Of a stretch of 17,426 nucleotides of DNA, positions 1 through 7,254 are shown piece after piece. A model generated the notes under the pieces. The model was given only the letters and a program-made list of their open reading frames with translations. It was not told the DNA's origin and searched no databases. Numbering within the stretch: position 1 is the stretch's first letter; each line of letters begins with the position of its first letter. The stretch comes from Acidimicrobiia bacterium. GTDB taxonomy: Bacteria; Actinomycetota; Acidimicrobiia; IMCC26256; JAENVU01. The stretch lies in assembly GCA_025357995.1 (NCBI GenBank), contig JANYLF010000014.1, positions 1 through 17,426 on the forward strand, in the 5' to 3' direction. Made by a program: the position numbers and the translations under genes.

Positions 1-1627
1 CGGGGCGGAGCGCGTCGATCGCCACCGCAGTCTGGCGATGGCGATCGGGATCGCGTTGAGCCTGCTCCGCCGCCTCGAGCAAGGCTCGGTACTCGAAGAC
101 GTCGCCGAGTTCGCACGTGACGGCCTCGGATTGCTTGGCGAGCAGCGTCTCGTTGTGCACGAGATGACGTTCCACACCGACCACATCGCGGTCGGCGCAA
201 TACTGCGCGAACGACAGATTGAGCAGCCGATGTGCGGTCTCGCTCGAGTACTTGGCGACCAAGTTCGTGGCCATGTTGTACGTAGGCCGGAACGACGACG
301 TGAGCGCAGAACTGCGTCGTGACGCGAGCCCGGCCACCTGATCGAACGAAACGAACGGACTCCAGCACACGACGGCGTAGCCCTCGGGGTCGATGCCACG
401 ACGACCCGCGCGTCCCGTGAGCTGGGTGTACTCCCCCGGGGTGAGGAACTCGTGGTGTTCGCCGGTGAACTTCGAGAGCTTCTCGATGACGACGGTCCGC
501 GCCGGCATGTTGATCCCGAGCGAGAGCGTTTCCGTGGCGAAGACCACCTTGACCAGGCCCTTCGCGAAGCCTTCCTCGACGGCTTCCTTGAGCGGCGGCA
601 CCAGCCCGGCGTGATGTGCGGCAATTCCGAGTTCGAAGCCACTGATCCAGTCGTCGTAGCCCAGCGCGTCGAGGTCGGCATCTTCGAGCGGACGGCTGCG
701 TTCGTCGGCGATCGCGCGCAGTGCGAGGCGTTCCTCGGCGGTGGTCAGACGCAGTCCCGCGGCCAAGCACTGTTGCACCGCGTCGTCGCACGCGGCGCGA
801 GAGAAGATGAACGCGATCGCGGGAAGCATCGAATGCTCCTGCAGGTGCGCGACGAGCTCGGACCGCCGGGGGGTGGCAAGCCGGGATCTCGGACGAGACC
901 GATCGCGATCGCGGCCGCTCCCCCGCGCGTCGAGCTTCGCCGCTTCCGAGTTCGGGCGCGGCTCCGCGCCGAGGCCGGCATCGGGAACGAAGGTCGGGAG
1001 TACATGAATCTCGGAGCTGTTCCGTTCGGCCACGGCGTAGAGGTTGGTGAGTTCGACCGGTCGCCGTTCCTCGATGATCGTCGCCATGTGGCCGCGGACT
1101 GTCGCGATCCAGTCGGCGACCTCCTCCGCGTTCGAGACCGTGGCCGAGAGACATACGAGTTCGACGGTTTGCGGAAGATGGATGATGACTTCCTCCCAGA
1201 CCGCACCGCGGTAGCGGTTCTGGAGGTAGTGCACTTCATCGAGTACCACGTACTGGAGGTTGGAGAGCGTCGACGAGCCGGCGTAGATCATGTTACGGAG
1301 CACTTCGGTCGTCATCACCACGATCGGCGCCTCGCCGTTGACCGCGTTGTCGCCCGTGAGCAAGCCGACGCGGTCCGCGCCGTACAGCCGAACGAAGTCG
1401 CCGTACTTCTGGTTCGAGAGCGCTTTCAACGGCGTGGTGTAGAAGACCTTGCGTGCGGCCGCGAGGGCGCGGTGGACGGCGTACTCGGCGACGAGCGTCT
1501 TGCCCGACCCGGTCGGCGCGGCGACGAGGACCGAGGATCCGTCGTCGAGCGCGTCGAACGCACGCGTCTGGAAGGGATCCAGCTCCATGCCGAGCCCGGC
1601 CTCGAAGGCCGAGCGCGACTCGCTCAC
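1..1627 (-). CDS. helY: HelY-type DEVH-box superfamily 2 helicase, N-terminal part (runs off left edge)
   Basis: Ski2/Mtr4-like ATP-dependent RNA/DNA helicase; HelY is the mycobacterial name and the product acts in the cytoplasm. I translated 542 codons from a GTG start without meeting a stop; the C-terminal third or so lies outside the window. Visible motifs are a Walker A segment APTGSGKT (about residues 37-44), TTPLKALSNQ (motif Ia, about 64-73), DEVH (130-133), LSATVSNAEE (motif III), a glycine-rich CLSATV-to-IEERRP stretch, and late in the fragment QLTGRAGRRGID (motif VI) followed by the YAVVCW strand. The GTG start overlaps the stop of the upstream small membrane protein by 4 nt (GTGA), implying translational coupling. 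The position directly after tatC matches mycobacterial tatA-tatC-helY synteny. An internal Met at residue 14 is an alternative start. Family assignment is secure; the RNA substrate is unknown. Confidence 0.93.
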   Translation of the reverse strand, partial: MSESRSAFEAGLGMELDPFQTRAFDALDDGSSVLVAAPTGSGKTLVAEYAVHRALAAARKVFYTTPLKALSNQKYGDFVRLYGADRVGLLTGDNAVNGEAPIVVMTTEVLRNMIYAGSSTLSNLQYVVLDEVHYLQNRYRGAVWEEVIIHLPQTVELVCLSATVSNAEEVADWIATVRGHMATIIEERRPVELTNLYAVAERNSSEIHVLPTFVPDAGLGAEPRPNSEAAKLDARGSGRDRDRSRPRSRLATPRRSELVAHLQEHSMLPAIAFIFSRAACDDAVQQCLAAGLRLTTAEERLALRAIADERSRPLEDADLDALGYDDWISGFELGIAAHHAGLVPPLKEAVEEGFAKGLVKVVFATETLSLGINMPARTVVIEKLSKFTGEHHEFLTPGEYTQLTGRAGRRGIDPEGYAVVCWSPFVSFDQVAGLASRRSSALTSSFRPTYNMATNLVAKYSSETAHRLLNLSFAQYCADRDVVGVERHLVHNETLLAKQSEAVTCELGDVFEYRALLEAAEQAQRDPDRHRQTAVAIDALRP

Positions 1628-1914
1628 GGTTTGGTGGTGCTCGGCGTGGCGGAGTGGCTGGTCGAGGTCGTGGAGGATCCGCTCGGCTTGTGCGCGGGTG
1701 CCGTCGTCGTGGTCGATCTGACTTTCGGCGGGCTCGTCGTGGTCGGGACCGCGGGCGTGGCAGTGGACGCCGGTTGGTGACGAAATACGACGACCAGGAT
1801 GGCCGTGACTGCCAACACTGCACCGGCGGTGAGGACCGCCATCCAGATCTCTTGGCGGGTTCGTACCGGCGCGCCGTGCGCGTCGCGGCGTTGGGGACGT
1901 CGTCGGTTGCTCAT
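1624..1914 (-). CDS. Small one-pass membrane protein with Thr/Ser/Pro-rich tail
   Basis: A 96-residue protein of unknown function. Residues 1-22 are very basic (many Arg), which fits a cytoplasmic N-terminus. Residues about 24-45 form one hydrophobic helix (WMAVLTAGAVLAVTAILVVV). The remaining ~50 residues are low-complexity Thr, Ser, Pro and Ala with runs such as TTTTAP, typical of an extracytoplasmic stalk or wall-spanning linker. The ATG overlaps the tatC stop by 4 nt (ATGA), and its own stop overlaps the helY start by 4 nt, so it is embedded in a coupled tatC-orf-helY unit. I recognise no domain. It could be a Tat-associated accessory or simply a lineage-specific envelope protein; only the topology is supported. 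Confidence 0.8.
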   Translation of the reverse strand: MSNRRRPQRRDAHGAPVRTRQEIWMAVLTAGAVLAVTAILVVVFRHQPASTATPAVPTTTSPPKVRSTTTTAPAHKPSGSSTTSTSHSATPSTTKP

Positions 1915-2663
1915 CGGCGCAGGATCCTACCGATGATGATCGAGCCCTCGTAGAACAGGCACATCGGGATGGCCATGAAGAAGAGGGAGTACGGATCCTG
2001 GCTCGGCGTGATAATCGCCGCGAAGAGGAAGATTCCCACGATCGACCAACGTCGGGCTCGCTGGAGTTGTTCGACTTTGAGCACCTTGGCGATGAGGAGG
2101 AACACGAGGACCACGGGGAACTCGAAGCTGATCCCGAACGCCACCACCATGAGTGAGACGAGCGAGATGTACTTCTCGGAGGTGTAGCTCGCTTGCTGCG
2201 ACGAGCCACCCACCTGAATGAGGAACTTCAGCGCCGGCTCGAGGGTGAGGAACGCCACGAGGGCACCGAGGAGGAACAGCACGATCGCGGAGGCCACGAA
2301 AGGAATGGCGTACCGCTTCTCGCGTGTGTTCATGCCCGGAGTGACGAATCGCCAGAGCTGGTAGAGCCAGATTGGGAGTGCAAGCACGATCCCGCCGTAG
2401 GTGGCCACCTTCAGGCGGATCACGAAGCCGTCGACCGGCGAGAGGTTGAGCAGTTTGGCGTGATCGTCCTTGGCTGCGTGTTGGTAGTAGGTCACCAAGA
2501 ACTTGATGATCTCGTTCGAGTAGAAGAACGCGACGATGCCGCCGACGAGCACCGCCGCGAGCGAGATGAAGATCCGGTTGCGGAGCTCGCCGAGATGGTC
2601 GAGCATCGACATTCGCGCGTCGGGCGTACGCGGGACCCGCCGTCGTCGGCGCAGCTTGAGCAT
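1911..2663 (-). CDS. tatC: Sec-independent (twin-arginine) translocase subunit TatC
   Basis: TatC is the polytopic receptor of the Tat pathway. It binds twin-arginine signal peptides in the cytoplasmic membrane and recruits TatA/B to export folded proteins. The 250-residue product begins with an Arg-rich tail, then MSMLDHLGELRNRIF, the TatC N-terminal signature whose Glu (E26) contacts the RR motif. Six hydrophobic segments follow, with the conserved SFEFPVV block (E181) and the ITPSQDPYSL segment near the last helices. Length is normal for the family. It starts 9 nt after the tatA stop and overlaps the next small gene by 4 nt. No strong Shine-Dalgarno is seen, so coupling to tatA is likely. 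Met18 or Met20 are alternative starts that would drop the basic tail. Confidence 0.97.
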   Translation of the reverse strand: MLKLRRRRRVPRTPDARMSMLDHLGELRNRIFISLAAVLVGGIVAFFYSNEIIKFLVTYYQHAAKDDHAKLLNLSPVDGFVIRLKVATYGGIVLALPIWLYQLWRFVTPGMNTREKRYAIPFVASAIVLFLLGALVAFLTLEPALKFLIQVGGSSQQASYTSEKYISLVSLMVVAFGISFEFPVVLVFLLIAKVLKVEQLQRARRWSIVGIFLFAAIITPSQDPYSLFFMAIPMCLFYEGSIIIGRILRR

Positions 2664-2672
2664 GGCGTGAGA

Positions 2673-3077
2673 TCAGGCGCCGGGCGCGCGGAATCGCGAA
2701 GGCGCGTGAGATCCGGGGGTCGCCGGAGAGGCCGGGGCAATCTTCGTCGCCGGAGGCGTGACCGGCGCCGGAGCAGCTGATGCAGATGCCGGACGGGCCG
2801 CCCCGATCGCGGGCCGGTACCGAGAGGGCGCGGGGCGGGCCGCGATGGTGCCGACGGCCGGCGGAGTCATCACGATCGGCGCAACGCTCGACGGCGGTGC
2901 GGGATCGGGCGCGTGGAGTACATCGTTGATCTCGTCGCGCACGGTTTCTTGGATCTTGCGGAGTTCTTTCAGTCCGCGGCCGACTTGACGACCAACCTCG
3001 GGAAGACGCTTCGGGCCGAACACCATGAGCGCCACGATCAGCACGACCAAGATTTCCGCGGGTCCGAGCTGAGGCAT
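2673..3077 (-). CDS. tatA: Tat translocase pore/partner subunit, TatA/TatB family
   Basis: This 134-residue subunit partners TatC. Residues about 6-20 form the short transmembrane helix (AEILVVLIVALMVFG). The F-G hinge at 20-21 is followed by PKRLPEVGRQVGRGLKELRK, the amphipathic helix. A Glu at position 8 within the helix and the Gly-Pro hinge are features more usual in TatB than TatA, so a TatB-like or bifunctional role is possible; the symbol follows its syntenic position. After residue ~55 the tail is a long Pro/Ala-rich, probably disordered, region. The ATG is well supported: minus-strand AAGGAG lies 5 nt upstream. A TAATCT -10-like box overlaps the stop of the upstream gene and could give tatA-tatC its own promoter. 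Confidence 0.93.
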   Translation of the reverse strand: MPQLGPAEILVVLIVALMVFGPKRLPEVGRQVGRGLKELRKIQETVRDEINDVLHAPDPAPPSSVAPIVMTPPAVGTIAARPAPSRYRPAIGAARPASASAAPAPVTPPATKIAPASPATPGSHAPSRFRAPGA

Positions 3078-3110
3078 CGGGCTCCTTCTCCTCGCGGTCG
3101 ACCGGCCGAC

Positions 3111-3116
3111 AGATTA
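3111..3116 (-). promoter_or_regulatory. Candidate -10 box for tatA-tatC
   Basis: Minus-strand TAATCT, a good match to TANNNT, lies 33 nt upstream of the tatA ATG and leaves room for a ~27-nt leader carrying the AAGGAG ribosome site. It includes the TAA stop codon of the preceding small gene, so the match is partly forced. No convincing -35 is visible. Confidence 0.35.
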
Positions 3117-3359
3117 CTGCCGGGAGGGATCGGTCCCGGAGCCGGAGTCGGACAGCCGGGCCAATCGCTCGGCCAGCCGGTCCCGATCGGTACGGACTTC
3201 CGCGACGAGCGGCACGAGCGCACGCTCGGTGGTATCGAAGCTCCGTAGCAGTGCCGAGATCTCGTGGCGGAGACGGGACGAGATTCCTACGACGAGCGCC
3301 GCGAAGAGTGCGGCGGTCAGTGTGCCGGAGATGAGGAGCGTGAGCGCCGTGGTCGACAT
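3114..3359 (-). CDS. Small membrane protein with cytoplasmic coiled-coil-like tail
   Basis: An 81-residue protein of unknown function. After a short N-terminus, residues about 4-27 are one hydrophobic helix (ALTLLISGTLTAALFAALVVG). The rest is charged and helical (RLRHEISALLRSFDTTERAL, then EVRTDRDRLAERLARL), consistent with a coiled coil in the cytoplasm. It lies 26 nt downstream of the zinc-ribbon gene and 36 nt upstream of tatA, so it may be co-transcribed with the tat genes. The ATG at 3359 is chosen because the hydrophobic helix begins just after it and a TAGCGT box sits 7 nt upstream, which suits a leaderless start. The topology resembles small DUF-type membrane anchors; no family is recognised. 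Confidence 0.75.
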   Translation of the reverse strand: MSTTALTLLISGTLTAALFAALVVGISSRLRHEISALLRSFDTTERALVPLVAEVRTDRDRLAERLARLSDSGSGTDPSRQ

Positions 3360-3366
3360 CGAAACG

Positions 3367-3372
3367 ACGCTA
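3367..3372 (-). promoter_or_regulatory. TAGCGT -10-like box, 7 nt from ATG (leaderless candidate)
   Basis: Minus-strand TAGCGT is separated by 7 nt from the ATG of the small membrane protein at 3359. With transcription starting 6-7 nt after a -10 box, the mRNA would begin at or next to the start codon. There is no Shine-Dalgarno in this interval, which agrees with a leaderless start. Confidence 0.45.
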
Positions 3373-3385
3373 GTGCGCGCGGAGG

Positions 3386-3727
3386 TCAGTTCGGCATCGA
3401 CCGGCGTACGAGGTCCTCGAGTTCGGAGAACCAATCGTCGCCTTCGAGCACGAGATGGAAGTCGAGCAAGTCGTCGGGCTGGAGTGTCGGACCCAGGTGG
3501 GGCTCGGCCAGCTCGGCCGGAAGCCGCCAGACCTCCATGCGCACACCAGACGACACGAGCAGGTCGACGATCCGCTTGCTGGCCCCCTTGGCCACCGCGA
3601 CGCTGCACGTCGGACACCGGAACGTGTAACTGCCGCTCTCGTCGTCGGAGCAGACCCGCACGACGAGTTCGTGGGCTCGTAGCTGCACGTCGCCGCAGGT
3701 CGGACAGTTTGCTCGGATGGTGGTCAC
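3386..3727 (-). CDS. Zinc-ribbon protein of unknown function
   Basis: A 113-residue cytoplasmic protein. Four cysteines in two CPTC knuckles (C8/C11 and C38/C41) flank a strand-rich segment with Y-T-F-R-C, the layout of a treble-clef or rubredoxin-like zinc ribbon; a lone Cys26 lies between them. The C-terminal ~65 residues are helical and acidic (DDLLDFHLVLEGDDWFSELE) and could be a protein-binding region. The GTG start at 3727 is chosen because the ribbon begins seven residues later and a purine-rich AGAGGGG lies about 11 nt upstream; the frame stays open further upstream, so the start is not certain. It heads the run leading to tatA and is divergent from the GDPD gene. Function is unknown; nucleic-acid or protein binding is only an inference from the ribbon. 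Confidence 0.75.
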   Translation of the reverse strand: MTTIRANCPTCGDVQLRAHELVVRVCSDDESGSYTFRCPTCSVAVAKGASKRIVDLLVSSGVRMEVWRLPAELAEPHLGPTLQPDDLLDFHLVLEGDDWFSELEDLVRRSMPN

Positions 3728-3835
3728 GCTCGATAGGCCCCTCTTGAACTCCTGACAACGAAGCCATCGGCAGGGTTCGTGGGGCCCTTGAGCGCCGTTT
3801 CGACACATCGGGGCGAGAAGCGCCAGCATCAGCGG

Positions 3836-4537
3836 GTGGTCATCGCCTTCGCCCATCGCGGCGCCCGTTCGGAGCGTCCAGAGAACACGTTGGCGGCGTT
3901 CCGCCGGGCCTTGGAGCTCGGTGCCAACGGCCTGGAGAGTGACGCCTGGCTCTCCGCCGACGGCGAGGTCGTCTTGGTCCACGACGCGTCGATTCGCAGG
4001 GGCCTGCGCAAGATCAGAGTGGCCGAGACCACTGCGGCGGAACTCGCCCAGTTCGACGTGCCGCGCCTTGCGGATCTCTACGCGGAATGCGGCACCGACT
4101 TCGAGCTGTCGATCGACGCCAAAGAGGATCGGGTCATCGGACCCATGGCCGACGTCGCACGCGCCGCACGAGCGCCGGCTCGGCTGTGGATCTGCTCACC
4201 CGATCTGGAAGCGCTGCGCACACGGCGCCTCGAACTCGCCGACGTGAAGCTGGTGCATTCGCCCGGCTACGGCGGTGTCACGCCGGCCGCATTCGAACGC
4301 CACTCTGCCGATCTCGCCGCCGCGGGGATCGACGCGCTGAATCTGCACCACTCGGACTGGACCCTGGGGACCGTGACACTCGTACACCGCTTCGACGTGT
4401 CGGCGCTCGCGTGGGACGCGCAGGAGATGCGGCACCTACTCCGGGCGCTGCGGTTCGGCGTGGACGGCGTGTTCTCGGATCGGGTGGATCGCATGCTCGC
4501 GGCGGTCGGCGAATGGACCGCGGACGACGCGTCGTAG
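3836..4537 (+). CDS. Glycerophosphodiester phosphodiesterase family protein
   Basis: Predicted to hydrolyse glycerophosphodiesters to glycerol-3-phosphate and an alcohol. The protein is a compact TIM barrel of 233 residues if the GTG at 3836 is used. Family hallmarks are clear: AHRG (H7) and RPENT near the start, GLESDAWLSADGEVVLVHD carrying metal ligands E34 and D36 plus the second catalytic His (H49), then SIDAKE and a late DGVFSDRVD block. There is no signal peptide, so it is probably cytoplasmic. The frame is open back to another GTG at 3779, which would add 19 residues without family similarity; neither start has a good ribosome site. It is divergent from the zinc-ribbon gene and converges on lepB with a 15-nt gap. 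Substrate specificity cannot be read from sequence. Confidence 0.9.
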   Translation: MVIAFAHRGARSERPENTLAAFRRALELGANGLESDAWLSADGEVVLVHDASIRRGLRKIRVAETTAAELAQFDVPRLADLYAECGTDFELSIDAKEDRVIGPMADVARAARAPARLWICSPDLEALRTRRLELADVKLVHSPGYGGVTPAAFERHSADLAAAGIDALNLHHSDWTLGTVTLVHRFDVSALAWDAQEMRHLLRALRFGVDGVFSDRVDRMLAAVGEWTADDAS

Positions 4538-4552
4538 TTCGACGGTCGGTTG

Positions 4553-5272
4553 CTACACCGGGTCGGGTTCGCGTCGCCGCATCACGAAGTAGACGAGAAA
4601 CCCGCCACCGATCGCGATCGGAATGCCCCACAGCCAACCGGGGATGTCAATGCGGTCGAGTGGCCAGATCGTGACGAACACCGGACCGACGAACAGATCC
4701 CGGTTGGCGGGACCCCAGGCCGTGGAGTCGTTCGAATACTGTCGGTTGTCACCGAGCATGAAGTACGAGTTCGCCGGAACCTTCTGCGGAGCGAACGTCT
4801 TCGACTGCACGACGGCGGGGAGGTACGGCTCGGCAAGTTGGTGCCCGTTGATGAAGATGTGACCATCGCGACCTTCGATGGTGTCACCCGGGAGGCCGAC
4901 AATGCGCTTCACGAGGTCGTCCATACCGGTGATGTGCGCGTTCGGCGGGGTACGGAATACCACGACGTCACCACGGGACGGATCGCGCAGGTCGTACGCA
5001 AATTTGTTCACAAGCACGCGATCGTCGGTTTCGAGTCGTGGCACCATCGATTCCGACGGAATGAAGAACGTTTGGAACGCGAAGCCGCGCACGAGAAACG
5101 CGAAGCCGACCGCGACGAGAATGATCACCGCCCACTCGATGTAATTGCGGAAGCGTCCATCGTTGGTCGGGACGCTGGCGATGGGAAGTGGTTCCGAGCG
5201 AATGGCCCCGACGTTGATCGCAGGCGCGTCGGACGGCAAGAGCGGGCTGGAGCCCGGATCGTCGGCGTTCAC
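4553..5272 (-). CDS. lepB: Signal peptidase I
   Basis: Membrane-bound serine/lysine protease (S26A) that cleaves signal peptides from exported proteins. With the GTG start at 5272 the product is 239 residues. It has a disordered cytoplasmic N-terminus, a TM helix at about 45-62, PSESMVP with nucleophile S75, VKRIVGLPGD with general base K122, the GDNRQYSNDS box (174-183), and a second hydrophobic helix at about 213-231. I prefer the GTG because GGGAGGAT lies 8 nt upstream; an ATG 13 codons earlier (5311) has no such site. It follows pafC by 93 nt on the same strand and converges with the GDPD gene. Proximity to tat genes fits a shared export role, since Tat substrates also need signal peptidase. 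A two-TM architecture with a short C-terminal tail is common in actinobacteria. Confidence 0.95.
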   Translation of the reverse strand: MNADDPGSSPLLPSDAPAINVGAIRSEPLPIASVPTNDGRFRNYIEWAVIILVAVGFAFLVRGFAFQTFFIPSESMVPRLETDDRVLVNKFAYDLRDPSRGDVVVFRTPPNAHITGMDDLVKRIVGLPGDTIEGRDGHIFINGHQLAEPYLPAVVQSKTFAPQKVPANSYFMLGDNRQYSNDSTAWGPANRDLFVGPVFVTIWPLDRIDIPGWLWGIPIAIGGGFLVYFVMRRREPDPV

Positions 5273-5279
5273 TGCGGCA

Positions 5280-5286
5280 TCCTCCC
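5280..5286 (-). promoter_or_regulatory. Shine-Dalgarno deciding the lepB start
   Basis: The minus strand reads TGGGAGGATGCCGCA then GTG. The GGAGG core is about 8 nt from the GTG at 5272, the best ribosome site in the area, and it favours the shorter LepB over the upstream ATG at 5311. Confidence 0.6.
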
Positions 5287-5365
5287 ACGCGAACGACATG
5301 AAGATCGTCATTCCGCGCCGTTCGCTCGCCGACGGCTCAGGGGCGCTTCAGGTGGGAAGGGACGA

Positions 5366-6292
5366 TCAGGCCCGATAGCGCGCCAACACCCTGGCCGCGG
5401 CCTCGGCGCCGGCGTTGCGCCAGTCCGGTGGGTCGACCACCACGGCATCGGGTCCGACCTGGAGCAGGATGCGTTCGAGCCACGCCCGCTCGCTGACCGC
5501 GATCACGACCCGCTGGCGGCCGCCGTCGAGGTCCTCGACGGATTCGGAGGGTGCACTCTCCGCGACCCAGCTCGCACCGCGCGGCAGCTCGATGGTGACC
5601 CGAGGGTCCTCCGGGCGCGGGTGATACACCCGCGCCGCTGGCATCCCGATGACGGGTTCGAAGCGCTCGTCGGTTGGACGCACCGCGCGGATCCGGTCGA
5701 CGCGAAACATGCGCGGTTCGTTGCGCAACGAACAAAACGCGTCGGTGTACCACTCTCCCAACGCGAAGAACGGCGGACCCGGATCGATACGGCGCGTGCT
5801 CAACTCGTCGCGTCCACCGCTCCAATAGTCGATCTCGACTCTTCGCCCGTCGGCCGCGGCGGACCGAAGCTCGTTGAGAAGCGGCGGCATCGTGACGTCG
5901 ACGACCACCTCCGTCACTCCGAGCGCGGCTTCCAGCTTGTCGATCGCGGTCGCGAGCGGCCCGGTTGGATCGGAACCGTCCACGGCCAAGAGCGCGCGGC
6001 CACCCGCGAGGAGGGCGAGCCCCTCGGCCGAACTCAGCTGCAGCGGTCGGGTGAAGTAGGGGGCCAGCCACACGTCGATCGTGTCGCCGTCGTAGCTGAC
6101 GTTGATGTAGTCGCCGGGCGAGTACGGCGGCACGCCGACCATCATGATCAACGCGAGATCCGCCTCGAGCTGATCGAGGGAGATGCGGAAGCGCGCCGCG
6201 ACCTCCGATTTGGCCGCGTCACGGTGCGCGACCAACCACGGGATCATCGCCAGGACTCGTTCGAGCTGTTCGGGCGCGTCGGTGCGACTCAT
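5366..6292 (-). CDS. pafC: WYL-domain transcriptional regulator PafC
   Basis: PafC forms with PafB the DNA-damage-responsive activator known from mycobacteria (PafBC), which acts with the housekeeping sigma factor. The 308-residue product has an N-terminal winged-helix-like region (about 5-50), a linker domain, and a WYL domain (about 137-205) with GEWYTDAFC in place of a strict WYL triad and FRVDRI at 196-201. A C-terminal WCX-like region (about 215-300) follows. Its ATG overlaps the pafB stop by 4 nt (ATGA), so translation is coupled and equal dosage is expected. The 93-nt gap to lepB shows no clear terminator. The name pafC rests on the order pafA-pafB-pafC; mutual similarity with PafB means the B/C labels come from position. 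Confidence 0.93.
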   Translation of the reverse strand: MSRTDAPEQLERVLAMIPWLVAHRDAAKSEVAARFRISLDQLEADLALIMMVGVPPYSPGDYINVSYDGDTIDVWLAPYFTRPLQLSSAEGLALLAGGRALLAVDGSDPTGPLATAIDKLEAALGVTEVVVDVTMPPLLNELRSAAADGRRVEIDYWSGGRDELSTRRIDPGPPFFALGEWYTDAFCSLRNEPRMFRVDRIRAVRPTDERFEPVIGMPAARVYHPRPEDPRVTIELPRGASWVAESAPSESVEDLDGGRQRVVIAVSERAWLERILLQVGPDAVVVDPPDWRNAGAEAAARVLARYRA

Positions 6293-7242
6293 GCGCCCCA
6301 CGCTTCCAATGCCGCCACGGCGGCGGCGCGGGTATTCGGGGGTCCCACGATCTCGACGTGATCGAGGAACCCGAGTACCAGGTTCACCACCGCGCCGATC
6401 TCCACGGCTCTGATCTCCACCAACGTCGAGCCATCGGATTCGTGGGCGATCGCGACGCCCGGGCCGACGGCCTGTGTGAACGCGACCTCGAATCCGGGGT
6501 CGACTCGGACCGTGACCGTGATCGCGCGTCCGGAGCCGTAGTCCCACGGGCGGTCTTCGAGGTACGTCTCGGCCCGGAAATCGGTGGGGAGTGTGAACGC
6601 GTTCGTAGCGCCCGACGTGATGTCGCCCTCGATGCGATCGGCGCGAAACACGCGCATGTCGTCCGCGGTGTGGTCGAACCCCACTACGTACCAGTTGCCG
6701 AACTTCGAGGTGAGACCCCATGGTTCCAGCGTGCGGATTCGGCCGCGGTACGAGAACTCCACCACCTGGCGGTGGCGGGACGCTTCGAACAACGGCGCGA
6801 GCACTTCTACGAACGGCAACTCGGCGATCGGCAACGATCCCGCGCCTTCGATGCCGCCGAGCTTCATGAGCGCGCCCTCACCCGCAGTCGAGCCGAGGCC
6901 GATCGCAGTCACCGCGACGTGGAGGGCCGCGAGTTCGTCGGCACTCAGCTCCAGGTCGGGGAGGTAGTACTCCTTGGGGTCGACGCGATACCGGGTGTCG
7001 TTGTCGACGATCGTGTCGCGCAGGGGTACCCCCATCGCGCGGAGGGTCGCCTTGTCCCGCTCGAAGGACCGCCGTGCCGCCGAGGCGCCCGGCGGATAGC
7101 CGAGTGTGGGATTGGTGACAATGTCGTCGCGGGTGAGACCGAGGCGAGTCTCGATGAGTGCCGCGAGCAGATTGAGGAGGCGCTCGCGCCGGTCCGGTCC
7201 GTCGGCGGGCCCGGGTGCAGTTTCTTCGGGGTCCTCCGCCAT
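6289..7242 (-). CDS. pafB: WYL-domain transcriptional regulator PafB
   Basis: Partner of PafC in the activator of the DNA-damage response. It is 317 residues: an acidic/Pro-rich N-terminus, a winged-helix domain about 18-90 (RERLLNLLAALIETR, then RRSFERDKATLRAMGVPL, a typical HTH followed by a wing ending in YRVD), and a WYL domain about 145-210 with NWYVVGFD (183-190) and FRADRI (199-204). A C-terminal WCX region completes it. WYL domains bind nucleic-acid or nucleotide ligands in several families, and single-stranded DNA is the ligand proposed for PafBC. The ATG is 12 nt from the stop of the DUF3866 gene. A TAGCCT hexamer 9 nt before the ATG includes that stop codon, so an internal promoter is possible but weakly supported. 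Confidence 0.94.
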   Translation of the reverse strand: MAEDPEETAPGPADGPDRRERLLNLLAALIETRLGLTRDDIVTNPTLGYPPGASAARRSFERDKATLRAMGVPLRDTIVDNDTRYRVDPKEYYLPDLELSADELAALHVAVTAIGLGSTAGEGALMKLGGIEGAGSLPIAELPFVEVLAPLFEASRHRQVVEFSYRGRIRTLEPWGLTSKFGNWYVVGFDHTADDMRVFRADRIEGDITSGATNAFTLPTDFRAETYLEDRPWDYGSGRAITVTVRVDPGFEVAFTQAVGPGVAIAHESDGSTLVEIRAVEIGAVVNLVLGFLDHVEIVGPPNTRAAAVAALEAWGA

Positions 7243-7254
7243 GAGGTTCCGAGG

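Noticed and set aside
452..1780. Long plus-strand open frame opposite helY
   Set aside because: It is antisense to a helicase with clear motifs and shows Arg/Val/Glu-rich low-complexity translation typical of GC-rich shadow frames.
4550..6361. 603-codon plus-strand open frame
   Set aside because: It lies opposite lepB and pafC, both recognised; the translation has no domain and is rich in Arg, His and Asp, as expected from the reverse of GC-rich codons.
5366..6721. N-terminally extended PafC (451 residues)
   Set aside because: The extra 143 residues overlap pafB out of frame; the ATG at 6292 with the 4-nt overlap and the HTH just after it is the real start.
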